Position numbers and translations under genes: made by a program | Origin: Nocardioides sp. T2.26MG-1 | GTDB taxonomy: Bacteria; Actinomycetota; Actinomycetes; Propionibacteriales; Nocardioidaceae | Reading direction: 5' to 3' | Length of the DNA stretch: 58,297 nucleotides | Assembly: GCF_950101795.1 (NCBI RefSeq) | Contig: NZ_CATNLZ010000032.1 | Location: 559,010-617,306 of the forward strand | In this document: in pieces, positions 32,990 through 41,192 of the stretch | Layout of the letters: the number at the start of each line of letters is the position of its first letter | Numbering within the stretch: position 1 is the first letter of the stretch | Notes under the pieces: generated by a model | The model's input: only the letters and a program-made list of their open reading frames with translations | Told to the model about the DNA's origin: nothing | Databases searched by the model: none

Positions 32990-33754
32990 TCATCGCGCCG
33001 CCCTCACGCGCGCGTCGGCGTCCTCGACCAGCCCGACGACCAGCCCGATGACCTCCTCGAGGGAGTACGGCGTGGTGTCGATGTGCACCGCACCGTCGGC
33101 CCGCACGAGCGGCGCCGTGGCGCGGCCCGAGTCTATCCGGTCCCGGGCGAGCAGGGACTCCTGGGTCGCGGCCACGTCGGTCGCGCCGGTCGCACCCTGC
33201 TCGGCAGCCCGGCGTACGGCGCGGGCCTCCGGGTCGGCGCTCAGGTAGACCTTGACCGGGGCGTCCGGCGCGACGACCGAGCCGATGTCGCGGCCCTCCA
33301 CGACGATGCCCCCGGCGCGGGTCTCGCGGGCGATGACCGCGCGCTGCAGGTCCAGCAGGCGGGCGCGCACCTCGGGGACGGCGCTGACGGGCGACACCGC
33401 ACCGTTGACCGCGTCACCGCGGATCTCCACGGCGACGTCGGTGCCGTCGACGGTGATCGTCGGATTCTCCGGGTCGGTCCCGGAGACGATGTCGGGCTCG
33501 CCGCAGCGCGCCGCGACCGCGCCGGCGTCGTGGACGTCGACGCCCTCACGCAGCAGCCACCAGGTCATCGCGCGGAACATCGCGCCGGTGTCGAGGTAGC
33601 GCAGGCCAAGCCGGGTCGCGACGCCGCGCGACGTGCTCGACTTGCCCGATCCCGAGGTGCCGTCGACGGCGATCACAAGACCGACGAGAGCGTCGGGGGC
33701 GGGCGTGCTCGAGGTGTGCTCCACGGGGCCGCAGCCTACCGGTGAGTCACCCAT
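32990..33754 (-). CDS. cmk: Cytidylate kinase
   Basis: 254 residues, (d)CMP kinase. P-loop GTSGSGKSS (about 33-41), RYLDTGAMFRAMTW (about 53-66), the CMP-binding insert with EGRDIGSVV (about 151-159) and DRIDSGRATAPL (about 205-216). Preferred start is ATG 33754 (GGAG 9 bases upstream), which overlaps the end of tyrA by 19 bases; GTG 33724 would give a protein 10 residues shorter with a weaker ribosome site. Confidence 0.93.
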   Translation of the reverse strand: MGDSPVGCGPVEHTSSTPAPDALVGLVIAVDGTSGSGKSSTSRGVATRLGLRYLDTGAMFRAMTWWLLREGVDVHDAGAVAARCGEPDIVSGTDPENPTITVDGTDVAVEIRGDAVNGAVSPVSAVPEVRARLLDLQRAVIARETRAGGIVVEGRDIGSVVAPDAPVKVYLSADPEARAVRRAAEQGATGATDVAATQESLLARDRIDSGRATAPLVRADGAVHIDTTPYSLEEVIGLVVGLVEDADARVRAAR

Positions 33755-34812
33755 CCCCGTGACTCCAGAGACGTCAGCAGGTGCTCGGCGCGGGTCTCGT
33801 CGACCACGAGTTCGACCAGTCCGACGGGCCGGCCCGGGTCGTGGTCGATGTGGACGTCCTCGATGTTGACCCCGCTGGCGCCGGCGTCGGCGAACAGGCG
33901 GGCGAGCTCGCCGGGGTGGTCGGGCACCGAGACGAACACCGATCGGGTGGGCCGCGCGGGGCCGCCGTGCTTGCCGGGGATCGCGCGGGTGCCGGCGACG
34001 CCCTGGGCGAGCACGGTCTCGAGGGCGTGCCGGTCGTCGGCCGCCACGGCGTCGATCACGGTGTCCAGCTGCGCCCGGACCTCGGCGAGGAGGCCGAGCA
34101 CGGCCTGGGCATTCGCGGAGACGATCTGGCCGTACAGCGCCGGGCTGCCCGCCGCGACGCGGGTGACGTCCCGGACTCCCTGACCGGACAGCGCGAGGTG
34201 CTGCTCCGGAGCGCCGACCAGGCGTCCCGCGACCAGCGAGGCGAGCAGGTGCGGCACGTGGGACGTCCGCGCGACCGCCTTGTCGTGCTCCTCCGGGCTG
34301 AGCGGCACCGGCACGGCGCCGCACAGCACCGCGAGCGCCTCGACCAGGCGTACGGCGGCGGCCTCGTTGCCGTCGTGCGGCGTGATCGCCCACGGACGGC
34401 CGTCGAAGAGCACGGGCGTCGCGGCCAACGGCCCGGACCGCTCCGAGCCGGCCATCGGGTGCCCGCCGACGTAGCGGCTCGCCACCTCCGGACCCACGGC
34501 CCGCTCCACCTGCGCGGCGAGGCCGGACTTCACGCTGCCCACGTCGGTGACCACGGCCTCGGGACGGTCCCGCAGCGCCTGTGCGATGACCCCGCTGAGC
34601 GCGTCGGGCGGCACGGCCACGACCACGAGCTGCGGCCGGTCGTCCGTGGCGCTGGGCCGGCCGGCGCCGAGGCCGGAGGCCGTGCGCACGTGCTCGACCG
34701 CGGCGTCGGACAGCAGGACGTCGAGGCCGGCGCGGCGGCAGGCCAGCCCGATCGAGGTGCCGAGCAGCCCGGCGCCGACGACCTCGACCGGTCCGGTCAG
34801 CTCGCTACTCAT
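33736..34812 (-). CDS. tyrA: Prephenate dehydrogenase
   Basis: 358-residue TyrA converting prephenate to 4-hydroxyphenylpyruvate for tyrosine synthesis. The N-terminal NAD fold has GAGLLGTSIG (about 13-22). The catalytic domain has GGHPMAGSE (about 114-122), with the conserved His, and HDKAVARTSHVPHLLA (about 176-191). A C-terminal ACT domain (about 285-355; FVSVPDHPGELARLF) suggests feedback regulation by tyrosine. The ATG overlaps the stop of the chorismate mutase gene by 8 bases, linking two successive steps. Confidence 0.95.
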   Translation of the reverse strand: MSSELTGPVEVVGAGLLGTSIGLACRRAGLDVLLSDAAVEHVRTASGLGAGRPSATDDRPQLVVVAVPPDALSGVIAQALRDRPEAVVTDVGSVKSGLAAQVERAVGPEVASRYVGGHPMAGSERSGPLAATPVLFDGRPWAITPHDGNEAAAVRLVEALAVLCGAVPVPLSPEEHDKAVARTSHVPHLLASLVAGRLVGAPEQHLALSGQGVRDVTRVAAGSPALYGQIVSANAQAVLGLLAEVRAQLDTVIDAVAADDRHALETVLAQGVAGTRAIPGKHGGPARPTRSVFVSVPDHPGELARLFADAGASGVNIEDVHIDHDPGRPVGLVELVVDETRAEHLLTSLESRGWVTHR

Positions 34813-35191
34813 CGTCGGGCACCGACCGGACCCGGGTCAGGTCGGTGCGCAGCGCCGCCGCACCGTGCAGGTAGACGTGGGTGATGTCGGAGCGCGGCAG
34901 GTCGGTCTCGACGTGCGCCATCATCCGCACCACCCGCGGCATCGAGCCGGCGATCTCCAGCTCGCGGGCGCAGATCAGTGGCACGTCGCCGAAGCCGAGC
35001 CGGCGCGCGGCGTACGCCGGGAACTCCGAGACCAGGTCGGAGGTCGCGGTGAAGATCACCGAGATGAAGTCGTCGACCTCGAGTCCGTTGGCCGCCATCA
35101 CGTCCACGACCATCTCGGCGACCCGCTCGAGCATGTGGTCGCGCGTGTCCTCGTCGAGCTGGGTCGCTCCTCGCACTGCCCTGACTGCCAC
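34805..35191 (-). CDS. aroH: Chorismate mutase, AroH type
   Basis: 128 residues of the trimeric AroH family, rearranging chorismate to prephenate. Signatures: VRAVRGATQL (residues 3-12) with the substrate-binding Arg, SVIFTATSDL (about 44-53), PLICARELEI (about 70-79), and ITHVYLHGAAALR (about 102-114). The first gene of the aroH-tyrA-cmk-plsC-der operon on the minus strand, so prephenate synthesis is directly coupled to its oxidation. Confidence 0.95.
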   Translation of the reverse strand: MAVRAVRGATQLDEDTRDHMLERVAEMVVDVMAANGLEVDDFISVIFTATSDLVSEFPAYAARRLGFGDVPLICARELEIAGSMPRVVRMMAHVETDLPRSDITHVYLHGAAALRTDLTRVRSVPDDE

Positions 35192-35263
35192 GCCGCAAGG
35201 TTATCGACGCGACGCCCCACCCTCGCGCCGGTCTCACCCGGCGGGTCCCTGGCTCAGCGAGGC

Positions 35264-35656
35264 TCAGGAGGGCTGGTAGCTGCCGAAGGACCAGTGGTTG
35301 CCCTCGGGGTCCTCGACGCTGCCACCCCGGCCGCCGTAGTCCTCCTCGACCATCTCGCGGACCACGCACGCCCCGGCGGCGACCGCCCGGTCGAACGCCG
35401 CGTCGGGGTCGGCGGTCACCAGGTAGGCCGCCGACCCGCCGGCGTTGCGGACCACGCCGCCCTCGCGCAGCGAGCCGAACATGATCCCTCCGCCCTCGGG
35501 CCACAGCCACTCGGCATGGACGACGACCGACGGGTCGGCCTCGTCGCGATACGTCGCGTGCTCGACGAACCCGACCGCACCGAGCCAACGCATCATCGTG
35601 TCCGCGTCACGGAACGCGAGGCTCTGCCAGTGCTTGATGTGCTGGGCGTCACTCAT
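35264..35656 (-). CDS. VOC-family (glyoxalase/bleomycin resistance-like) protein
   Basis: 130 residues with one vicinal oxygen chelate domain. Recognisable are the N-terminal strand SLAFRDADTMMRWL, GIMFGSLREGG (about 58-68), and the C-terminal DPEGNHWSFGSYQP (about 117-130), with metal-ligand candidates His8 or His48, and Glu near 118. Fits the subgroup often annotated as glyoxalase-like. Its ATG lies 8 bases inside the end of the AraC-like regulator gene upstream, so it may be a target of that regulator. Confidence 0.85.
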   Translation of the reverse strand: MSDAQHIKHWQSLAFRDADTMMRWLGAVGFVEHATYRDEADPSVVVHAEWLWPEGGGIMFGSLREGGVVRNAGGSAAYLVTADPDAAFDRAVAAGACVVREMVEEDYGGRGGSVEDPEGNHWSFGSYQPS

Positions 35657-36461
35657 GCGGCCAGCGTGCCGCGGCATCGCCACCCAGGTCTTGGAGGAAT
35701 GGGAACTCCTCCCGCAGCCAGGTGGACGGCGGGCAGCCGGCCAGCGCAACCCACTCGCGGGTGAGGTGCGCCTGGTCCGCGTACCCGCACGCGTGCGCGA
35801 CGTCGGCCAGCGGGACTCGGCCGACCCTCGCGCGGGAGGCCTCGAACCGGCCGAGTCGCTGCACCTGCTTCGGCGACAGTCCGGTCTCGGCCCGGACGAG
35901 CGCCCCCAGGTGCCGTCGGCTGTAGCCGACGTCGTCGGCGACGGCCTGCACCGGGACGCCGCGCGCCAGGAGGTGACAGGCGCGCTCGACCTCGCCCCGC
36001 GGAGAGTCGGGCTGGCGCCGCGCCAGCTCGGCGTGGAGGGCCGAGGCGACCACCGCCGCCCGCTCCGCCGGCTGCGCGGCGGCGAGCCGCTCCGGGAGGT
36101 GACGCAGCCGTGGAACCGCCGCCTCGAGCTCGTCGAGCTCCAGCAACCCGCCTGCGAGCGCGGCGGCGGGGAGGCCGAGCAGCGCACGTGCCCCCGCGAA
36201 CGTCAGCGCCACCTGTACCCCCTCCTGCCGGCCGCGGTGGTGGATCTCGGCGGGGTGGGGGTGGAGCCCGGACAGCGACGACCAGCCGCACCTGCGGCTG
36301 CCGGGCTCGCCCGCCCACGAGACGTCGAGCGGCTCGCCGACGGGCAGCACGAACGTCACGGTCGTCGACGGCAGACCTCGGTGGATGCCGGGTGCGCCCA
36401 GGTCGACGTCGTACGCCGAGAGGGACGCGACGTACGGCGCGAGCGGGGCGGCCGGGCGCAT
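35649..36461 (-). CDS. AraC-family transcriptional regulator
   Basis: 270 residues. The N-terminal half (about 1-130) is a sensory domain of the DUF6597-like type (HPHPAEIHHRGRQEGVQV segment about 67-84). The C-terminal half (about 160-260) carries two helix-turn-helix motifs of the AraC type (GVPVQAVADDVGYSRRHLG and VPLADVAHACGYADQAHLTREW). The gene overlaps the VOC protein gene by 8 bases and is transcribed ahead of it. Ligand unknown. Confidence 0.9.
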   Translation of the reverse strand: MRPAAPLAPYVASLSAYDVDLGAPGIHRGLPSTTVTFVLPVGEPLDVSWAGEPGSRRCGWSSLSGLHPHPAEIHHRGRQEGVQVALTFAGARALLGLPAAALAGGLLELDELEAAVPRLRHLPERLAAAQPAERAAVVASALHAELARRQPDSPRGEVERACHLLARGVPVQAVADDVGYSRRHLGALVRAETGLSPKQVQRLGRFEASRARVGRVPLADVAHACGYADQAHLTREWVALAGCPPSTWLREEFPFLQDLGGDAAARWPHE

Positions 36462-36535
36462 GTGAACAGGCTAATCACCCCTCCGGGTGGAGCAGTTCGC
36501 TCCGATTCCGGCGCCACAGCGTGTAGAACGAGCGA

Positions 36536-36889
36536 GTGCCCACCTTCCAGCCCCTGACGATCGCCGTCGAGCCGCACGGTGACGTCACCGTGATGCGGTG
36601 CGCGGGCGAGATCGACATCGCCACCGCCGGCCTGCTGCGGGCGCGCATGACCGACGTGCAGGTCGACGGGCCCAGCGACCTCGTGGTGGTGCTGGACGAC
36701 GTCACCTTCCTCGACTCGCTCGGGCTCGGCGCCCTCATCAGCGCCCACAAGCGCGCCCGGGTGCTGCAGGGGTCCTTCACGATCGTCTGCACGAGCAGTC
36801 CGGTGCTGCGGGTGTTCGCGGCGACCGCGATGCACCGGGTGTTCCGGATCGTCGACACCCTCGACGAGGCACTCGAGCAGGACGCGTAG
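36536..36889 (+). CDS. STAS-domain anti-sigma factor antagonist
   Basis: 117-residue single STAS domain. The phosphorylatable serine is Ser61 in FLDSLGLGAL, as in SpoIIAA/RsbV. Such proteins bind and titrate an anti-sigma kinase when dephosphorylated. No cognate RsbW-like kinase or sigma-B-like factor is in the window, so it is an orphan here. GTG start at 36536. The only plus-strand gene in a long minus-strand stretch, lying between an AraC regulator and rluB. Confidence 0.9.
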   Translation: MPTFQPLTIAVEPHGDVTVMRCAGEIDIATAGLLRARMTDVQVDGPSDLVVVLDDVTFLDSLGLGALISAHKRARVLQGSFTIVCTSSPVLRVFAATAMHRVFRIVDTLDEALEQDA

Positions 36890-36896
36890 GACCCGG

Positions 36897-37658
36897 TCAG
36901 AGCTGCGCGAGGTCCAGGAGCTCGCCGAGCTCGTCCAGCGTGAGCTCGCGCACCTCGCCGCTGCGCAGCCGGCCGAGCGTCACCGGGCCGATCGCGGTCC
37001 GGGTGAGCCGGCGGACCGGGTGGCCGACGTGGTCGAGGAGTCGCCGCACGATCCGGTTGCGGCCCTCGTGGATGACCAGCTCGACGATCGACTTGGACGC
37101 CGTCGCCTCGACGATCCGCGCCTTCGACACCGTCACCGGGCCGTCGTCGAGGGTCACCCCCTCCAGCAGCTGCTTGATCGTGCGCCGGAACACCTCGCCC
37201 TCGACCTCCGCGACGTAGGTCTTGTCGACCTCGTAGGACGGGTGGGCCATCCGGTGCGCGAAGTCGCCGTCGTTGGTGAGCAGCAGCAGCCCGGATGTGT
37301 CCGTGTCGAGGCGTCCCACGTGGAAGAGCCGCTCGGGGCGATCCGCGACCAGGTCGGACAACGTGCGCCGGCCCTCGGGGTCCGACATCGTCGAGACGAC
37401 TCCTCGGGGCTTGTTGAGCACCAGGTAGACGAGCTCGGACACCGGCGGCAGCCGCTTGCCGTCGACCCGGATCACCGCGGTGCGGGGGTCGACCTTCGTC
37501 CCGAGCCGGGTGACCACCTCGCCGTCGACCTCGACCAGGCCCTCGAGCATCAGCTCCTCGCACTTGCGACGGGACGCGACTCCGGACTGGGCCAGCAGCT
37601 TCTGCAGCCGGACCTGGCCGTCCCCGTCGAGCTCGAGCCCGTCCACCACCTCGTTCAC
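36897..37658 (-). CDS. rluB: 23S rRNA pseudouridine synthase (RluB/RsuA family)
   Basis: 253 residues. S4 RNA-binding domain (about 15-70; RLQKLLAQSGVASRRKCEELM) followed by the RsuA-type catalytic domain with catalytic Asp in GRLDTDTSGLLLLTNDG (about 116-132), and the RNA-contact HEGRNRIVRRLLDHVGHPV (about 200-218). Actinobacterial members lying after scpB are usually assigned as 23S RluB-like; RsuA (16S) cannot be excluded. It overlaps scpB by 4 bases. Confidence 0.92.
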   Translation of the reverse strand: MNEVVDGLELDGDGQVRLQKLLAQSGVASRRKCEELMLEGLVEVDGEVVTRLGTKVDPRTAVIRVDGKRLPPVSELVYLVLNKPRGVVSTMSDPEGRRTLSDLVADRPERLFHVGRLDTDTSGLLLLTNDGDFAHRMAHPSYEVDKTYVAEVEGEVFRRTIKQLLEGVTLDDGPVTVSKARIVEATASKSIVELVIHEGRNRIVRRLLDHVGHPVRRLTRTAIGPVTLGRLRSGEVRELTLDELGELLDLAQL

Positions 37659-38428
37659 GTGGGCTCCGTCCCACCATCGGGCTCGGTGCCGTCGCCGCTG
37701 TGCGGCGAGTGCGGGTGCTCGTGCTCGTGCCCGGGCTCCGACGTGGGCTCGGGGGCGGGCTCGCTCGCCACGGGGGCGACCATCTCCGAGAGCTCCTCCT
37801 CGAGGTCGTCCATGTCCGGCAGGTACGGCGCGAGCTCGGGCAGGTCCTCGATCGAGGTGACCCCGATCCGCTCGAGGAAGTAGGTGGTCGTGCGGTAGAG
37901 GTTGGCTCCGGTCTCGTGGTCGTGACCGGCCTCCTCGACCAGGCCACGGGTCAGCAGCGTGCGCATCACCCCGTCGACGTTGACCCCGCGGATCGCCGAG
38001 ACCCGCGCGCGGGAGACCGGCTGCTTGTAGGCCACGACCGCCAGCGTCTCCAGGGCGGCCTGGGTGAGCCGGGCCTGCTGACCCTCGAGCACGAAGGTCT
38101 CGACCACGGCCGCGTAGTCGTCGCGGGTGTAGTAGCGCCAGCCGCCACCGACGTTGCGCAGCTCGAAGCCCCGGCCCTGCTCGGTGTACTCCGCAGCCAG
38201 GGCGTCCAGTGCCTCGACGACCTCACCGACCGGGTAGCCGACCGCGGTCGCGAGCGTCATCGTGTCCATCGGCTGGTCGGCGACCATCAGGAGCGCCTCC
38301 AGCGACGGCCGGAGCGCGGCGACCGGGACCGCGAGGGTCTCCTCGACCTCGGCGACGCCGTCAGCCGCCATCTCGGGCCCCGTCTCCGCCGTCGTCTCGA
38401 CGGTCGTCTCCGTGTTCGCCTCGGTCAT
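37655..38428 (-). CDS. scpB: Segregation and condensation protein B
   Basis: 257 residues. Two winged-helix domains (about 35-110 and 120-195; LTQAALETLAVVAYKQPVSRARV is diagnostic) plus an acidic N-terminal leader and a long C-terminal tail rich in Pro, Glu, His, Asp. ScpB works with ScpA and SMC in chromosome condensation. It starts at ATG 38428 with GGAGG about 10 bases upstream, which makes it overlap scpA by 68 bases; a later ATG (38371) would reduce overlap to 11 bases. Confidence 0.93.
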   Translation of the reverse strand: MTEANTETTVETTAETGPEMAADGVAEVEETLAVPVAALRPSLEALLMVADQPMDTMTLATAVGYPVGEVVEALDALAAEYTEQGRGFELRNVGGGWRYYTRDDYAAVVETFVLEGQQARLTQAALETLAVVAYKQPVSRARVSAIRGVNVDGVMRTLLTRGLVEEAGHDHETGANLYRTTTYFLERIGVTSIEDLPELAPYLPDMDDLEEELSEMVAPVASEPAPEPTSEPGHEHEHPHSPHSGDGTEPDGGTEPT

Positions 38429-39281
38429 CGATCTCTCCCTCCGGTACGTCGCTCGCCTCGGGAGGAGCGCCGTCGAACTCGTCGGTGATCAGCTCGTCGA
38501 CGTCGGCGTCGTCCTCACCGGTCCACCGTACGGTCAGCTCGCCGAGCGGCGTCACCTGGTCGAACGCGACCGCGCCCTCACGGAACAGCTCGAGCAGCGA
38601 CAGGAACCGGGCCACGGTGGTGAGCCGGTCCGGTGAGTCGCCGCAGAGCGCGCGGAACGTCATCGTGCCGTTGCGCCGGAGCCGGTCGATGACCAGGGCC
38701 GCCTGTTCCCGGACGCTGACCTTGTTGGCGTGGATGTGCTGGAGCGAGACCTCCAGGACGGGCTTGGGCTCGAGCGCCTTCGCGGCGAGCTGCGCGAACT
38801 GGTCGAGCCCGATGCCGATCAGCACCTCCGGTAGCAGCCCGGCGAACCTCTCCTCCAGCCCGACCGCGCGCGGGTGCCGCTTGGACTCGGCCGCGAGCCG
38901 GGTCGCGAGCACCGCGGCGACCTGCTTGAACGCGCGGTACTGCAGCAGCCGGGCGAAGAGCAGGTCGCGGGCCTCGAGCAGCGCGAGGTCCTCCTCGTCC
39001 TCGATGTCGCCCTGCGGCAGCAGCCGGGCGGCCTTGAGGTCGAGGAGGGTGGAGGCGACGAGCAGGAACGACGTGGTCTGCTCGAGGTCCCACTCCTGGC
39101 CGCCCACCTTGATGTGGGCGATGAACTCGTCGGTCACCGTCGAGAGCGACACCTCGGTGATGTCGAGCTTGTGCTTGGCGATCAGGTTCAGCAGCAGGTC
39201 GAAGGGGCCCTCGAAGTTGTCAAGACGCACCGCGAACGCCGGCGCCGCCTCGCCGCTGGTCTCCACGGACGCCGCGGTCAT
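38361..39281 (-). CDS. scpA: Segregation and condensation protein A
   Basis: 306 residues. Kleisin N-terminal domain (FEGPFDLLLNLIAKHKLDITEVSLS, about 23-47, is diagnostic) and C-terminal winged helix (about 205-255; TVARFLSLLELFREGAVAFDQ). An extra acidic tail of about 45 residues ends in GDDRRDDGGDGARDGG. The kleisin bridges SMC heads. Its start overlaps the stop of the ribbon-helix-helix gene by 4 bases, so parA, the RHH gene, scpA and scpB are translationally linked. Confidence 0.95.
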   Translation of the reverse strand: MTAASVETSGEAAPAFAVRLDNFEGPFDLLLNLIAKHKLDITEVSLSTVTDEFIAHIKVGGQEWDLEQTTSFLLVASTLLDLKAARLLPQGDIEDEEDLALLEARDLLFARLLQYRAFKQVAAVLATRLAAESKRHPRAVGLEERFAGLLPEVLIGIGLDQFAQLAAKALEPKPVLEVSLQHIHANKVSVREQAALVIDRLRRNGTMTFRALCGDSPDRLTTVARFLSLLELFREGAVAFDQVTPLGELTVRWTGEDDADVDELITDEFDGAPPEASDVPEGEIDDRGEHGDDRRDDGGDGARDGG

Positions 39282-39634
39282 CCCTCGGTCAATCGTCGCA
39301 CCAGCGCGCTGTCGTCGCCCTGCGCATCGAAGTCGGCGAGCACCAGCGCGATCGCCTCGCGGACGATCCGGCCGCGGTCGACCGCCAGGCCGTGGGAGCG
39401 GCGCAGCACCAGGCGGGCGTGCTCGAGGTCGAGCAGCTCGTCGGAGGTGACGTAGACCGTCATCTTCTCGTCGTGCCGGACCCGGCCGCTCGGCCTCTTC
39501 TTCCGGCCGGCGTCCTCCTCGGTCGCCTCGCCGGTGTCCGCCGCGGGCGCGTCCTGGGCCCGCCGGTCCTCCTCGGGGGGCGCGGTGGGGCGGAACAGGT
39601 CGTCGGCGGCGGGGAGGCTCACCCGTCGAGACAC
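39278..39634 (-). CDS. Ribbon-helix-helix-like protein between parA and scpA
   Basis: 118 residues. A disordered, charged first half (Pro, Glu, Asp, Lys/Arg) is followed by a segment (about 57-105: MTVYVTSDELLDLEHARLVL and on through DRGRIVREAIALVL) with the strand-helix-helix spacing of RHH DNA-binding proteins. The start is GTG 39634, overlapping the parA stop by 16 bases. It takes the place where a ParB would be expected beside ParA. So it may be the ParA partner or an operon repressor. The family call rests on pattern and context. Confidence 0.75.
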   Translation of the reverse strand: MSRRVSLPAADDLFRPTAPPEEDRRAQDAPAADTGEATEEDAGRKKRPSGRVRHDEKMTVYVTSDELLDLEHARLVLRRSHGLAVDRGRIVREAIALVLADFDAQGDDSALVRRLTEG

Positions 39635-40641
39635 CGCGCGAGCACCTCCTTGGCGAGCTGGCGGTAGGAGTCGGCCCCGGCCGAGGTCGCGGCGTACGTC
39701 GTGATCGGCTCGCCGGCCACCGTGGAGTCGGAGAACTTCACGGTGCGCCGAATCACCGTGTGGAAGACCGTGTCTCCCCACGCCTGCACCAGGCGGTCCA
39801 TGACCTCGCGGCTGTGCAGCGTGCGGCCGTCGTACATGGTGCCGAGCACGCCGTCGATCTCGAGCTTGGGGTTGAGCCGCTCGCGCACCTTGTCGATGGT
39901 GGTCTTGAGCAGCGCCACGCCGCGCAGGGCGAAGTACTCGCACTCGAGCGGCACGATCACGCCGTCGGAGGCGGTGAGCGCGTTGACCGTCAGCAGGCCC
40001 AGTGAGGGCTGGCAGTCGATGAGGATGATGTCGTACTTCTCGATCGCCGGGCCGAGGACGCGCTGCAGGGTCTGCTCGCGGGCCACCTCGTGCACCAGCT
40101 GGACCTCGGCGGCCGAGAGGTCGATGTTGGAGGGCAGCAGGTCCATGCCCGGCACGACCGTCGGGACGATCACGTCGTGGATGTCGACGTCCCGCTGCAT
40201 GAGCAGGTTGTAGATCGTCAGGTCCATCTCGTGCGGGTTGAGACCCAGGCCGACCGAGAGCGAGCCCTGGGGGTCGAAGTCGACCAGCAGCACCTTGCGG
40301 CCGAGCTCGGCGAGCGACGCCCCGAGGTTGATCGTGGTGGTGGTCTTGCCGACACCGCCCTTCTGGTTGCACATCGACACGACGCGCGCGTGACCGTGGG
40401 TCGTCACCGGTCCCGGCTCGGGGATGTGCGGCAGCGGACGACCCGTCGGGCCGAGCACGACCGGCGCGTCGGCCTCGGCGGGCGGGCGCTCGAACGGCAG
40501 GGGTTCGGCCACGGGCGGGTCATCTCCGATTTCTGGTGCGAGGGCGTGGGTGGGGGCTGGGGGCCGGGCGATCGGCGGCATCGCACCGGCGGCGCTGCCG
40601 ACTGGGCTGGACGTTCCTCCGAAGCTGCCGCTTGCCGTCAT
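39619..40641 (-). CDS. ParA-family chromosome-partitioning ATPase (orphan, scp-linked)
   Basis: 340 residues. A Pro-rich N-terminal extension of about 80 residues precedes a ParA/Soj domain with deviant Walker A KGGVGKTTT (about 94-102), VDFDPQGSLS (about 120-129), and the switch segment IDCQPSLGLLTVNAL (about 206-220). This is not the parAB locus near the origin; it is the paralogue that in mycobacteria precedes scpA (Rv1708-type). The ATG at 40641 starts the operon that runs to rluB. A palindrome sits 15 bases upstream. Confidence 0.92.
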   Translation of the reverse strand: MTASGSFGGTSSPVGSAAGAMPPIARPPAPTHALAPEIGDDPPVAEPLPFERPPAEADAPVVLGPTGRPLPHIPEPGPVTTHGHARVVSMCNQKGGVGKTTTTINLGASLAELGRKVLLVDFDPQGSLSVGLGLNPHEMDLTIYNLLMQRDVDIHDVIVPTVVPGMDLLPSNIDLSAAEVQLVHEVAREQTLQRVLGPAIEKYDIILIDCQPSLGLLTVNALTASDGVIVPLECEYFALRGVALLKTTIDKVRERLNPKLEIDGVLGTMYDGRTLHSREVMDRLVQAWGDTVFHTVIRRTVKFSDSTVAGEPITTYAATSAGADSYRQLAKEVLARCLDG

Positions 40642-40656
40642 CCCCGCTCCTCACCG

Positions 40657-40678
40657 ACTTGTCGACACGGCGACAAGT
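40657..40678. promoter_or_regulatory. Palindrome in the parA leader, candidate operator
   Basis: ACTTGTCG (40657-40664) and CGACAAGT (40671-40678) are perfect inverted repeats with 6 bases between, 16-37 bases before the parA ATG. A further TTGTCGAC half-site overlaps the right arm (40678-40685). It differs from the consensus parS sequence, so it more likely binds a regulator, perhaps the co-encoded RHH protein. Confidence 0.5.
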
Positions 40679-40792
40679 TGTCGACCCGCGGGCGACTCTA
40701 GGACCGGGCTCCGACAGCGACAACCCGAAGGGCGAAACCCCCAGGCCAGCAGGAGAATCTGTTGATGAGTTGTGCACTCGCCAGGCGGTGGC

Positions 40793-40817
40793 TGCACAGG
40801 CACGGGCCGCCTGTGCA
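40793..40817 (-). terminator. Hairpin downstream of the GNAT gene
   Basis: TGCACAGGC (40793-40801) and GCCTGTGCA (40809-40817) form a perfect 9-base stem with a 7-base loop. It starts 29 bases past the stop codon of the minus-strand acetyltransferase gene. Confidence 0.6.
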
Positions 40818-40845
40818 CAGACCTGTGGAGAGCCCGCGGCGAGGT

Positions 40846-41169
40846 TCAGCCGGTCGTCGAGGTCTCGGTGGTGCCCTCGGTGGTGCCGTACACGAGGTCG
40901 GTGTACTCGGGATGCTTGCCGATCCAGCCCTTGATGAAAGGGCACAGCGGCATCACCTTGCGCTCGCCGGCGGCGCGGACGTCGTTGAGCCCGAACCGGG
41001 CCAGCGCCGACCCCACGCCCTTGCCGCCGAACTCGTCGCCGACCTCGGTGTGGGTGAAGACCACGAGCTCGTCGGTGAGCTGGTACTCGGCGAATCCGGC
41101 CAGCTCGCCGTCGATGTGTGCCTCGTAGCGGCTCTGCTGAGGATTGTGCGAAGTCACGACGTCGGTCAT
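40846..41169 (-). CDS. GNAT-like N-acetyltransferase (YidJ type)
   Basis: 107 residues of the short GNAT subfamily (N-acetyltransferase domain profile without a clear target). The CoA-binding loop is EVGDEFGGKGVGSALARFGL (about 42-61) and the last conserved part is VMPLCPFIKGWIGKHPEY (about 72-89). In this subfamily the Cys/Pro-Phe segment and HPEY are highly conserved. Substrate unknown. The ATG at 41169 is opposed to the GH26 gene 23 bases away. Confidence 0.88.
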   Translation of the reverse strand: MTDVVTSHNPQQSRYEAHIDGELAGFAEYQLTDELVVFTHTEVGDEFGGKGVGSALARFGLNDVRAAGERKVMPLCPFIKGWIGKHPEYTDLVYGTTEGTTETSTTG

Positions 41170-41192
41170 GCCACCGACTCTAGACTGACGGT

